Shown: in pieces, positions 51,019 to 58,384 of the stretch
Layout of the letters: each line of letters begins with the position of its first letter
Numbering within the stretch: position 1 is the stretch's first letter
From: Candidatus Stahliibacteriota bacterium
GTDB lineage: Bacteria > Hydrothermota > Tepidihabitantia > B3-TA06
Reading direction: 5' to 3'
DNA: 64,000 nucleotides
NCBI GenBank assembly: GCA_004375895.1
Contig: SOJW01000069.1
Span: 1-64,000 of the forward strand
Made by a program: the position numbers and the translations under genes
Notes under the pieces: model-generated
Seen by the model: only the letters and a program-made list of their open reading frames with translations
Database searches by the model: none
Told to the model about the DNA's origin: nothing

Positions 51019-52203
51019 TCAGATTATCCTCAGTTTCTTGCCTACGAGCTTGAACTTGTCCAGGGCCGTCTGCAACTCATCGGTGGAAAGGGAAGCCATT
51101 ATGCTCACCCGGATAAGGGCAGACCCCTTCGGTACCGCGGGGTAAACCACAGGATTAATAAATACCCCTTCCTTCTCCAATCCGCCGGTCAGTTTGAACG
51201 CCTTCCGGTCGTTGCCGATGAGAACGGGAATAATAGGGGTTATGGTTTCCTCAACCTCAAATCCCAGATCCTTCAACCCCTGTTTCATGAACTCTGTGTT
51301 CTTGTGTAGCCGCTCCAGCAGTTCGGGCTCTTCCTCGATGACCTCGAGGCAGGCCATTACCGTAGCCGCTACCGAAGGTGGCGAACTGGCCGAGAAGATG
51401 AAGGGACGGGACTGGAGACGCAGGAACGAGACCACCTCGCTGCTCGCGCCGGTAAAGCCTCCGGCTGAGCTCAATGTTTTGCTGAAGGTCCCGCACACCA
51501 GGTCGATCGCACCTTCCATGTCAAAATGTTCGAGGATTCCCCGTCCAGTCGCGCCCAGTGCGCCCGTACCGTGGGCGTCATCCACCATGATCTTTGCCTT
51601 ATACTTGTCGGCCAGGCTCTTGATCTCAGGCAGGTTAGCGACCGATCCTTTCATGCTGAACACCCCGTCTGTGACGATGAGCTTGTTGGCCGAGCGTTTG
51701 CACTCGGAGAGCATCTCCTCCAGACTCTTCATGTCGTTATGCTTGTATACCTTCACCTGTGCCCTGGAGAGCCGGCAGCCCTCCACGATGCTGGCGTGAT
51801 TGAACTCGTCGCTCAGGATAACGTCCCCTTCTTCGGTCAGGGCGGTGATGGTGCCCATCATGGTCATGAACCCTGTGCTGAACACCACCGCGTCTTCGGT
51901 TCCCTTAAACCGAGCAAGCTCCCGTTCAAGTTTGTTATGAAGGCTGGTTGTACCTGTAAGAATCCTCGAGCTGCAGGCACCGGTGCCGAATTTCTTCACG
52001 GCCTTGATTGCCGCTTCGATTACTTTGGGGTGATTGGCAAGCCCCAGATAGTTGTTGGAACCGAGCATGATCATCTTTTTGCCACCCATGGTAACGGTAG
52101 GGGTGGCCGGAGGGTCGATCTCCCGGAGGTAGAAAAACTGGTTTAACGACTTAACTACTTTTACTTGAGCATTAAACTTGCGACACTTGGCAAAGAGATC
52201 CAT
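51019..52203 (-). CDS. Alpha-oxoamine synthase, serine palmitoyltransferase-like
   Basis: 394 residues; ATG after AGGAGGAAAGA. PLP-dependent fold type I: MLGSNNYLGLANHPKVIEAA, GTGACSSRILTGTTSLHNKL, EFNHASIVEGCRLS, VDDAHGTGALGATGRG and the PLP lysine in CGTFSKTLSSAGGF (about residue 239). The family joins an amino acid and an acyl-CoA with loss of CO2 (SPT, KBL, BioF, HemA). The N-terminal NQFFYLREIDPPATPTVTMG resembles bacterial SPT more than KBL. The acyl-CoA ligase, SDR and lipid kinase downstream favour a sphingoid-type product, which is inference. Confidence 0.75.
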   Translation of the reverse strand: MDLFAKCRKFNAQVKVVKSLNQFFYLREIDPPATPTVTMGGKKMIMLGSNNYLGLANHPKVIEAAIKAVKKFGTGACSSRILTGTTSLHNKLERELARFKGTEDAVVFSTGFMTMMGTITALTEEGDVILSDEFNHASIVEGCRLSRAQVKVYKHNDMKSLEEMLSECKRSANKLIVTDGVFSMKGSVANLPEIKSLADKYKAKIMVDDAHGTGALGATGRGILEHFDMEGAIDLVCGTFSKTLSSAGGFTGASSEVVSFLRLQSRPFIFSASSPPSVAATVMACLEVIEEEPELLERLHKNTEFMKQGLKDLGFEVEETITPIIPVLIGNDRKAFKLTGGLEKEGVFINPVVYPAVPKGSALIRVSIMASLSTDELQTALDKFKLVGKKLRII

Positions 52204-52360
52204 TCTTTCCTCCTGGCAACAGTGTTTTCAATAATTCTGGAGGCGGAGTGACCTTGTTTAACCAGGCAATTATTCGCGAAACGCCGTATGCGCTGGACAA
52301 CCCTGTGAACAAACCACCGGCAAGATATTTTCTCTGCAACAAACTCGTAATCGTTGACAT
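52172..52360 (-). CDS. Small protein heading the lipid operon, 62 aa
   Basis: ATG 52360 after AAGGAGG; the ORF overlaps the synthase start by 32 nt in another frame. It reads SLLQRKYLAGGLFTGLSSAY and RIIAWLNKVTPPPELLK. Weakly hydrophobic and basic, possibly membrane-associated. No family recognised. The good promoter and ribosome binding site argue that it is translated; it could act by coupling translation into the synthase gene. Confidence 0.5.
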   Translation of the reverse strand: MSTITSLLQRKYLAGGLFTGLSSAYGVSRIIAWLNKVTPPPELLKTLLPGGKNGSLCQVSQV

Positions 52361-52381
52361 TGCCATCCTCCTTATATTGAA

Positions 52382-52409
52382 ATATAGGGAAAATATTAAA
52401 CTTGTCAAG
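52382..52409 (-). promoter_or_regulatory. Promoter of the lipid operon
   Basis: On the minus strand: TTGACA (52409-52404), 16 nt, TATATT (52387-52382), 22 nt before the ATG at 52360. Confidence 0.7.
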
Positions 52410-52427
52410 GGAAATTTTCACACACCC

Positions 52428-52560
52428 TTGAAGACTCTGAAGACTCCAGAGACTGGAGAGACAGTCCTTGGAATCTTCTATGATCACGGTTCCAGCTAAG
52501 TCGAGCGTTTCCGTTGCTTGTTAGGGAGGGAAGATAGGTTTTGCAGATCCTTGTGCCGAT
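52428..52560. repeat. Integration-scar repeat with tRNA-Cys-like end, copy 2
   Basis: GAAGACTCTGAAGACTCC and GAGACAGTCCTT at the left. At the right (minus strand) GATCTGCAAAACC and CTTCCCTCCCTAACAAGCAA match the tRNA-Cys fragment plus its foreign flank at 43745-43790. The tRNA part is too decayed to fold. Confidence 0.55.
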
Positions 52561-52611
52561 ATCTCTCTCTGAGCCATATTAAAAAAGGAGTTCGCCCCGG
52601 AATTTAGGGAA

Positions 52612-52700
52612 TATACCCCTTGCCCTAATCATGCCCTAATTTTGCCCTAAAGCCTTGCACCAGAATTGCACCACTTTTGCACCAATTCCTTGATTTTAGG
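52612..52700. repeat. Dispersed CCCTAA/GCACCA repeat, copy 2
   Basis: TTGCCCTAATCATGCCCTAA, then TTTTGCCCTAAAGCCTTGCA and CCAGAATTGCACCACTTTTG, ending in TTGATTTTAGG. Best-preserved long copy of the family. Confidence 0.7.
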
Positions 52701-52841
52701 CAGGTTATAGCTACTAAATGCACCACTAAAGCAAACTCCTGCCCCAATTGCAAAAATACACCTATCCCTTAAGGTGTTAAAAACACGTCGCTTGTCGATA
52801 TGTCAGGTTGGCTCAAATCCTGCCCAGAGTTATCCCGCGCC

Positions 52842-52885
52842 TTTCTAATCCGACGGTCGTGGGTTCGAGTCCCTCCAGGCGCGCT
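52842..52885 (+). pseudogene. 3' half of a tRNA-Arg(UCU), probable attachment-site copy
   Basis: Starts exactly in an anticodon-type loop TTTCTAA, then variable region GGTCG, T-arm GGGTTCGAGTCCC, and acceptor strand GGCGCGC. The 5' half is missing (no matching GCGCGCC or D-arm before it). A half gene beginning at the anticodon loop is the usual footprint of tyrosine-integrase insertion. Confidence 0.6.
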
Positions 52886-52925
52886 TTAAGTCTGTGGCTC
52901 CAAAGGTCCCAGCGTTAACCCCTAA

Positions 52926-53386
52926 GATGGAAGCAACGGTTCACTTCTGCAGGCGATAATCAGCGCTAATCCTCAAGACGGGCTATATGTTGCAGGGCCT
53001 GGAAGCGACGGAAAACGCCTATCTCAGAACTCGATCTATGGCAACGACTCCCTGGGGATAGACCTCGCGCCTAAAGGTGTAACCCCTAACGACGGCAGTG
53101 ATGGGAACGACGGGCCTAACGAGAACATGAACTTCCCGGTGCTCAACTCCGCCTCTACAACCCGTATCTACGGAAGACTCCCAGGTCTATCTCGCGAAAC
53201 CGCCGTGATCGAAGCCTTTATTGCTGGTGTGGACCGCACTGAGGTTGAGGCTCCGACTACGGTGGAGGTAGAACCTATATCGGCTCGGGAACGGCAGGTA
53301 GCGATGGGAGATTTGCCGTCGTCACAGAACGTACGGAAATTGGAAACTACGTTACCGCCAAGCTGGTGATCGTTCAGTATGGATAG
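52926..53386 (+). pseudogene. Beta-helix secreted protein, 3' part, frameshifted
   Basis: One frame reads DGSNGSLLQAIISANPQDGL, then RLSQNSIYGNDSLGIDLAPK and IYGRLPGLSRETAVIEAFIA. It must shift near 53240 to continue with GSDYGGGRTYIGSGTAGSDG and RFAVVTERTEIGNYVTAKL before the TAG at 53384. The repeats match the beta-helix protein at 28865. No start, no signal peptide; an upstream in-frame stop is at 52923. Confidence 0.6.
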
Positions 53387-53410
53387 ATTGGCAGACTAAA
53401 AAATATAAAA

Positions 53411-53436
53411 GGCGGTCAAAAGACCGCCCTTTCTTT
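53411..53436. terminator. Bidirectional intrinsic terminator
   Basis: GGCGGTC-AAAA-GACCGCC followed by CTTTCTTT on the plus strand; on the minus strand the same stem is followed by TTTTATATTTTTT. It lies between two convergent units. Confidence 0.8.
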
Positions 53437-53489
53437 AATGCCCCTTTCGCCACTTGGCCGAAGGACCGCTCGCAATGACAAATAAAGCT

Positions 53490-53510
53490 CGGCTAAAGCC
53501 GGCCCCTACG
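53490..53510. repeat. GGCC REP hairpin, copy 1 (weak)
   Basis: CGGC-TAAA-GCCG followed by GCCCCTACG. Shorter member of the family at 55394, 56849, 57561 and 58239. Confidence 0.45.
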
Positions 53511-53542
53511 ATCTAAAAAGACCTTAAGTCACCGCTGAAGGG

Positions 53543-55165
53543 TTACTTCACAAGAAGCATCTTGGTAGTTTGTTTGAAACCGTCGGCTGTTGTCAACTCG
53601 CAGATGTAGATACCGTTGCCGAGTTTTCTGCCCTGCTCGTCTCTTCCGTTCCAGGTTACGCTGTGGGTTCCCGGTTCGAGGGTTCCGTGAATCAGGGTAA
53701 TAACCTTTTGTCCGACGGTGTTGTAGACGGAAACGTCCACCACGCTCTTGGTGGGGATACTGAAGGCTATATCTGTCTTCGAGCTGAAGGGATTGGGGTC
53801 GTTCTGAGCCAGGTAGAAGTTGGGGATGATCATGCCCTGCTGGTTGGGGCCGGGGACGACAGAAAGCCCTGGCACGATGTTGATGAACCGGCAAGCGTTG
53901 CCCTGCTGATCAACCACCACCACGTGAAGGAACCAGTTGCATGTATCGGGAAGTGGGATGGGCATCGGCTGTGGATCAGGTCCGGGTCCACCGCCCACCG
54001 CGGTGTCAGGGCCGACGTGAGGTGTGTCTTCCTTGGGACAGATGATTAACATGTCGGTAAGAGTACCGGTAGGCCCTGCTCCGCTGAAGCCGCTTAAGCG
54101 GCCGGTGATTGGATCCAGGTCTCCCCACTCTATCTCGCCTGTCCAGGGATCCATGAAATCCACCCTGATGGTGCCGTCGAAGTTGGGGGTGTTTACGATG
54201 GAGTTGAAGGTCATCATGTGCCAGTTGTCGCTTCCCGGCCACTGCAGGCGAACCAGCACGTCCTGACACCTTTCCAGTTCGTTGCGGGCATCTTCCCAGT
54301 TGAACGGCTCGTCCCTCATCGTGTAGTTGTCGCCGTGATCTTTGAGCCATTTATCCAAGGCTTCCACGATGTCGTCCCACTGGGTTCCTCCAAGTAACGT
54401 GTCGGTGCCCGCCAGTTCGGCAAGGGAATCCACCAGATCATGAGCGCTCAGACCTCCGGCGACTTCTCCGTCTCCGGTGCCTTCGAAGTACTTCAGACAC
54501 GCCGCCGCCGCCGTTGGCACGCAGTGCCAGGGGGAATGTGGCTGCTGAGATATGCCGGGGATTCCTTTCATGAAGGTATCCTGCTTGGGTTCAACGAATA
54601 TGCTCACCGAATCGATGTCGTGGTAGAGATCGGTTACCATGACCCACAAGGTGTCGTTATGGATTGGCGTCCAGCTCACCACGGCGTCGCAGGGTGGAGT
54701 AGGATCGTAGTTGCGCTGCGTCTCTATGATCAGGGTATCTCCGCCCTGGATGATAGCCACGGCCTGGAACAGGATAACCATGTTCTGGGAGGGCACGATG
54801 TCGTGGGGGAAGACGGTGGCCCAGCCGTCGCCTGCAGAAACTGCCGAGAGGTCCGTTGATGCGGAAGCCATAGGAGAGGACAGGGCTTCGTATCCATCAC
54901 TATCGGTCCCGAAAAGGATCCAGGTCTGGCCCTGGTCTATGGAGTGGTAGAAATCCACCCTCTGGATCGTCTGTGCGCTATCAAGCACGTGGAGTCTGAC
55001 CCTGCTTACGCGGCCCGCTCCTCCGATAAGGTTATGCCAGGGTTCGGCGAGAACCCAGTCCCCGACCGCGAGAACCGGCTCTCCGAACTGAGCCCACAGC
55101 GGCGCAGCAACCAACATAATGATTGAGAGGACGAGCAGCAAGGTTCTTTTACGTTTTGGGAGCAT
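53543..55165 (-). CDS. Secreted C39-peptidase-like protein with C-terminal sorting module
   Basis: 540 residues; ATG after GGAGGAGA. Signal peptide LLLVLSIIMLVAAPLWA. Residues 200-380 resemble a C39-like cysteine peptidase: GISQQPHSPWHCVPTAAAAC (Cys about 212, Gln before it), histidine in NWHMMTFNSIVN and FMDPWTGEIEWGD. The C-terminus (FYLAQNDPNPFSSKTDIAFS, GNGIYICELTTADG) is the FlgD/T9SS-like module. Exported, probably surface-bound. Peptidase activity is inferred from the motif order. It has its own promoter and a 116 nt leader. Confidence 0.7.
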   Translation of the reverse strand: MLPKRKRTLLLVLSIIMLVAAPLWAQFGEPVLAVGDWVLAEPWHNLIGGAGRVSRVRLHVLDSAQTIQRVDFYHSIDQGQTWILFGTDSDGYEALSSPMASASTDLSAVSAGDGWATVFPHDIVPSQNMVILFQAVAIIQGGDTLIIETQRNYDPTPPCDAVVSWTPIHNDTLWVMVTDLYHDIDSVSIFVEPKQDTFMKGIPGISQQPHSPWHCVPTAAAACLKYFEGTGDGEVAGGLSAHDLVDSLAELAGTDTLLGGTQWDDIVEALDKWLKDHGDNYTMRDEPFNWEDARNELERCQDVLVRLQWPGSDNWHMMTFNSIVNTPNFDGTIRVDFMDPWTGEIEWGDLDPITGRLSGFSGAGPTGTLTDMLIICPKEDTPHVGPDTAVGGGPGPDPQPMPIPLPDTCNWFLHVVVVDQQGNACRFINIVPGLSVVPGPNQQGMIIPNFYLAQNDPNPFSSKTDIAFSIPTKSVVDVSVYNTVGQKVITLIHGTLEPGTHSVTWNGRDEQGRKLGNGIYICELTTADGFKQTTKMLLVK

Positions 55166-55287
55166 CTTCTCCTCCTTGGTTTTTTTGGTTTATGAAACGG
55201 GCAGGCCTCGCTTATCAGCGAGTCCTTACCATTGAATGCCTTAAATTAAACTTATGTCCAATAACCATGTACCTATATTAAATTGGA

Positions 55288-55315
55288 AGTATACCCAAAG
55301 GGAGTAGGTTGTCAA
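55288..55315 (-). promoter_or_regulatory. Promoter of the C39-like gene
   Basis: On the minus strand: TTGACA (55315-55310), 16 nt, TATACT (55293-55288). Confidence 0.65.
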
Positions 55316-55393
55316 GTGGTTTTAAGGAAGGAAGAAGGGTGGTGGAAACGAGGGGGTAAGCTCAAGGGACAAGCGAGGGTTACAGGTTAAAGA

Positions 55394-55417
55394 GCCGACC
55401 GCAAGGTCGGCCCCTAC
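55394..55417. repeat. GGCC REP hairpin, copy 2
   Basis: GCCGACC-GCAA-GGTCGGC followed by CCCCTACC. Confidence 0.6.
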
Positions 55418-55458
55418 CATTTCTTTTTGTGATCTTTCGTCCTCCGACGAAAGGAGCC

Positions 55459-55782
55459 CTAAGATTTTACCATCACCAGAAGCATCTTGAAGCGCGTAAG
55501 CGCCCGCAGGGCGTGGGGTTGTGAGGCGGGCATGAGGATCATCTCGCCGGCGGATAGGGTGTAGGGTTTGCCTGAGATGGTGATCTCGGCCTGACCGTCC
55601 AGTATATACACCATGGCGTCGGAAGGTGCGGCATGTTCACTCAGGCCTTGGTCTTTGTCGAACGCAAACAGGGTGACCGTGCCCTGCTTCTTGTCAATGA
55701 TGGTGCGGCTCACCACCGCTCCATCCTGGTAGGAAAGCATCCAGGCGAGATTTGCAACCTCCCCAGCTTTGGTATCTTCCAT
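55459..55782 (-). CDS. Cupin-domain protein, 107 aa
   Basis: The start is set at ATG 55782, which follows GAGGAGAGAAAG; the longer frame to 55845 has no ribosome binding site. A single small cupin barrel: SEHAAPSDAMVYILDGQAEI (motif 1, with H and E), then GEMILMPASQPHALRALTRF (motif 2, with H). Such stand-alone cupins usually bind a metal and a small ligand; substrate unknown. Near DUF302 and SHOCT genes transcribed the same way. Confidence 0.8.
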   Translation of the reverse strand: MEDTKAGEVANLAWMLSYQDGAVVSRTIIDKKQGTVTLFAFDKDQGLSEHAAPSDAMVYILDGQAEITISGKPYTLSAGEMILMPASQPHALRALTRFKMLLVMVKS

Positions 55783-55886
55783 CTTTCTCTCCTCTTTCAT
55801 TGTTCGGATATCCCTTAAGCTTAACCCTAATTTACCAAGACACAATCAAATTGCGATCTTTTGTCCTCCGACAAAAAGAGTATCCA

Positions 55887-56273
55887 TTAGATTGCCTCAA
55901 AGACTCGCTTCAGCTTATCCTCCACACCTTCCGCGATCTTCTTCAACTCGGGATTGTCTATCATACCCATGGCCACCGTAGGTTTGATCACCGAGACCAC
56001 GCTCTTGCCTTCCCTCTCGTAAACGATCACGTTGCAGGGAAGCATGAGACCGATGTCTTCTTCTGCCAGAAGCGCCTTGTGGGCGTTGTGCGGGTTGCAC
56101 GCGCCGAGTATCTGATAGCGCGGGAAATCCACACCCAGCTTCTTGGCAAGTGTGGCCTTTAAGTCTATCTCGGTAAGAACCCCGAATCCTTCTTTTTCGA
56201 GTTCGGCTGTGACCTTCGCTAACGCGTCATCGAAGCCAAGGTCCAGCTCCTTCTTGAATCCGTAGCTAATCAT
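55887..56273 (-). CDS. DUF302 protein, 128 aa
   Basis: ATG 56273 after GAGGAGGCTTGAG; the upstream extension overlaps the SHOCT gene. The family pattern is clear: FDDALAKVTAELEKEGFGVL, IDLKATLAKKLGVDFPRYQI, LGACNPHNAHKALLAEEDIG and LMLPCNVIVYEREGK. DUF302 proteins are small soluble proteins found with redox and metal-stress genes; the reaction is unknown. 17 nt after the SHOCT gene. Confidence 0.85.
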   Translation of the reverse strand: MISYGFKKELDLGFDDALAKVTAELEKEGFGVLTEIDLKATLAKKLGVDFPRYQILGACNPHNAHKALLAEEDIGLMLPCNVIVYEREGKSVVSVIKPTVAMGMIDNPELKKIAEGVEDKLKRVFEAI

Positions 56274-56289
56274 CTCAAGCCTCCTCAAC

Positions 56290-56508
56290 TCATGCGAGGT
56301 CGCGCTTGCGTTCCTCAAACTCTTCCTTCGAGATCTCTCCTCGTGCGTAGCGTTTCTTCAGGATATCGAGTGCCGACTCCTGTCTGCCTCTTCCTGAAAC
56401 CGTCTTGACCAGCCATACCACCAGCAAAACGATGCCCACGAGTAACGCTACCCAGAAGATTATGCCGAGAATCCACCAGCCTTCCATTCCATGCATTCCA
56501 AACCACAT
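56290..56508 (-). CDS. SHOCT-domain membrane protein, 72 aa
   Basis: Starts MWFGMHGMEGWWILGIIFW after AAGGAGG. One membrane helix (about 12-36), then a short C-terminal SHOCT motif (ALDILKKRYARGEISKEEFE). Such proteins are common oligomerising membrane anchors of unknown role, often beside DUF302. First gene of a short operon with 55887. Confidence 0.85.
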   Translation of the reverse strand: MWFGMHGMEGWWILGIIFWVALLVGIVLLVVWLVKTVSGRGRQESALDILKKRYARGEISKEEFEERKRDLA

Positions 56509-56519
56509 ACTGGCCTCCT

Positions 56520-56860
56520 TTAGGTGTTAATTATAGGGAAAAAATCCGACATGTCAAGTAGGAATTTGCAATCGCTTTGGTGCCACGTTTCGGGCGAAAT
56601 TTGCCGCGAACTCGCCAGGTTTGAGTGCCACTCGTCACAATTAAGTGGGACAAAAGCTGGTCAAAAGGTGGTCAGAAGTTGGTCAAAAGCTACCCAAAAG
56701 GTGGACAAAACCCCGGGGTCCCTACGAAATTGCGAAGCACGCTTGCGATGACGGTTACGGAATAATTTTGTGGGGTGAAAAAGTTGGACAATTTGGGGCT
56801 TTTTTGGGGGGGATCGGGTGTTTTTCGGTTTTCAGGAAAGTTCACAGGGGCCGACCGCAA
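56520..56860. repeat. Intergenic region with 11-12 nt periodic GGTCAAAA repeats
   Basis: Between 56644 and 56710 the units GCTGGTCAAAA, GGTGGTCAGAA, GTTGGTCAAAA, GCTACCCAAAA and GGTGGACAAAA follow one another. The rest is unassigned. No convincing gene in either strand. Confidence 0.5.
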
Positions 56861-56868
56861 GATCGGCC
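56849..56868. repeat. GGCC REP hairpin, copy 3
   Basis: GGCCGACC-GCAA-GATCGGCC, one mismatch; just upstream of the promoter at 56877. Confidence 0.55.
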
Positions 56869-56876
56869 ACTTACAC

Positions 56877-56905
56877 TTGACATAGGGCGTAAAAAAGAGT
56901 ATAGT
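56877..56905 (+). promoter_or_regulatory. Promoter of the 56925 gene
   Basis: TTGACA (56877-56882), 17 nt, TATAGT (56900-56905). Confidence 0.7.
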
Positions 56906-56924
56906 TGAAAGAAAAGGAGGGAAA

Positions 56925-57551
56925 ATGAATTTATCACAACAACAGAAAAAGATGTTAAAGAAGGGAGTGGAAAGGGCCAATGAGTTGTTCAAAAAGGGGC
57001 AATTCAAGGTTTTTAAAAACTGGCGGAATCATGAGAAAACACTTGATCAAATTAAAAAGGAGCACGGCTCTTTTAAAGATGCATGTGCGGATCTTAACAA
57101 ATGGTATCGCACTCGCGTTAATTGTGATTTTTGGTCAGAGAGGTTAGAGGCTTTCATGAGAGAAAAAAAAGGACTTCCACAACAATCCTGGGTTAAAGAG
57201 GCAATTGAATATGCTGGCGAAAAGAACCGGAGGTCTTTTCTCTCAAAGTTCTTCCATTTCTTTGTCGCTCCAGAGGTGTTCCCAATATACGACAAGTTTG
57301 CAAAGGCAGCGGTTGTTAGAATTCTAAAGGAAAAAGTCAAAGACGCAATAAGTTACACCGATTTTTGCAGGAAGATTGACGAAATTTCTGAAGCATTAGG
57401 AAACAAGTACAGCTACAGGGAGCTCGACCACTTTTTTTGGATGGCCGGTTATTATTGGCCTCAGCTTTATGCCAAGGACTGGCAAGAAGTGTTTAATGAC
57501 TCTGACTTCGCTGCCTTGAAGGAAATCTTAGATGAGTGGTTAAAACTATGA
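56925..57551 (+). CDS. Unknown protein, 208 aa
   Basis: ATG after AAAAGGAGG. Basic helical N-terminus (QQKKMLKKGVERANELFKKG), then FLSKFFHFFVAPEVFPIYDK (a conserved-looking SKFxHFxxPxxFPIYD motif) and YSYRELDHFFWMAGYYWPQL. The PIYD motif is shared with a group of uncharacterised proteins found near mobile or defence genes. Soluble. It may pair with the nuclease-like gene 60 bp downstream, but a REP hairpin separates them. Confidence 0.55.
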   Translation: MNLSQQQKKMLKKGVERANELFKKGQFKVFKNWRNHEKTLDQIKKEHGSFKDACADLNKWYRTRVNCDFWSERLEAFMREKKGLPQQSWVKEAIEYAGEKNRRSFLSKFFHFFVAPEVFPIYDKFAKAAVVRILKEKVKDAISYTDFCRKIDEISEALGNKYSYRELDHFFWMAGYYWPQLYAKDWQEVFNDSDFAALKEILDEWLKL

Positions 57552-57560
57552 GGTTCGTAG

Positions 57561-57582
57561 GGGCCGACCTTTAGGTCGGCCC
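57561..57582. repeat. GGCC REP hairpin, copy 4
   Basis: Perfect GGGCCGACC-TTTA-GGTCGGCCC, immediately after the preceding gene; it may act as its terminator. Confidence 0.65.
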
Positions 57583-57610
57583 GGATAAGATAAAACCATA
57601 AGGAGGCGAA

Positions 57611-58279
57611 ATGCCTGACATCAACGCTGAAGAGCTACTAAGAAAAGCGTGGGTTGAGTTTTGTAACGATTACGATAAGAAGGTGCGAGAATATTCTAAG
57701 TCTGAGTTCGTGGGCAGTAGAAAGCAAGCTAAGACGGAGCACTGGATATTATGGAATGAATACGATTTAATGGTACAACTAGGCAGGTTCTTCTATGACC
57801 AATTAGCTAGGAACTCACTTTCGGAGATTGAAATGCACACTAATAAAAAATTGGGATCTAGTTTTAACGGCTATGACTTTAAAAGTGAATTAAAGAAGTT
57901 AAAGTGGCAACTTGATGAACGTGAGGCACAACCAGATTTAATAATCGTTCAGGAAGATAGTCTGGGTCCATTTTTATTGTGTGCCGAGGCAAAGTGTTTT
58001 CACTGCTCAGAACGTGGAACTGCAAAAGCCGCAATCGAAAAAGACATTGAAACCTTAGAGGCAATTAGAGACCTGGGAATAGCCGAAAGAGTAGTTTTCA
58101 TACTGTTTGATGACTATTATTGGATCCAGAATGAGGACATTGAGAGTGTGGCAGAGAACGCCTGCAAGGAACATAACATCATCCCAATTGATGCACAATT
58201 CGAAAGCAAAAGTCGAACGTTGGAAATGACCAATAATCGGGCCGGTCTAAAGACCGGCCCCTACGTTTTGACTCCTTGA
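57611..58279 (+). CDS. Predicted PD-(D/E)XK-type nuclease, 222 aa
   Basis: ATG after AAGGAGGCGAA. Helical N-terminal half with EHWILWNEYDLMVQLGRFFY, then EREAQPDLIIVQEDSLGPFL and LCAEAKCFHCSERGTAKAAI, giving the D...(E)xK spacing of the restriction-endonuclease fold. VVFILFDDYYWIQ follows. The last 15 residues (NNRAGLKTGPYVLTP) are encoded by a REP hairpin, so the native C-terminus was replaced. Function unknown; nuclease assignment from motif only. Confidence 0.55.
   Translation: MPDINAEELLRKAWVEFCNDYDKKVREYSKSEFVGSRKQAKTEHWILWNEYDLMVQLGRFFYDQLARNSLSEIEMHTNKKLGSSFNGYDFKSELKKLKWQLDEREAQPDLIIVQEDSLGPFLLCAEAKCFHCSERGTAKAAIEKDIETLEAIRDLGIAERVVFILFDDYYWIQNEDIESVAENACKEHNIIPIDAQFESKSRTLEMTNNRAGLKTGPYVLTP
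58239..58260. repeat. GGCC REP hairpin, copy 5, inside a coding end
   Basis: Perfect GGGCCGGTC-TAAA-GACCGGCCC followed by CCTACG. It lies within the 3' end of the nuclease-like gene. Confidence 0.65.
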
Positions 58280-58283
58280 TACC

Positions 58284-58384
58284 CCATACCGTTCATACCT
58301 GAAGGCGCACAGCATTCACCAGGGGTGTATTTTATCCGGGAAGCGGAGGGTTCTTCTACGCAAAAGGTGATATTGATTCATTGA
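58284..58384 (+). pseudogene. Last 30 codons of a lost secreted protein
   Basis: In frame: EGAQHSPGVYFIREAEGSST then QKVILIH and stop (58382-58384), the C-terminal sorting module pattern. Nothing of the rest of the gene remains. Confidence 0.5.
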
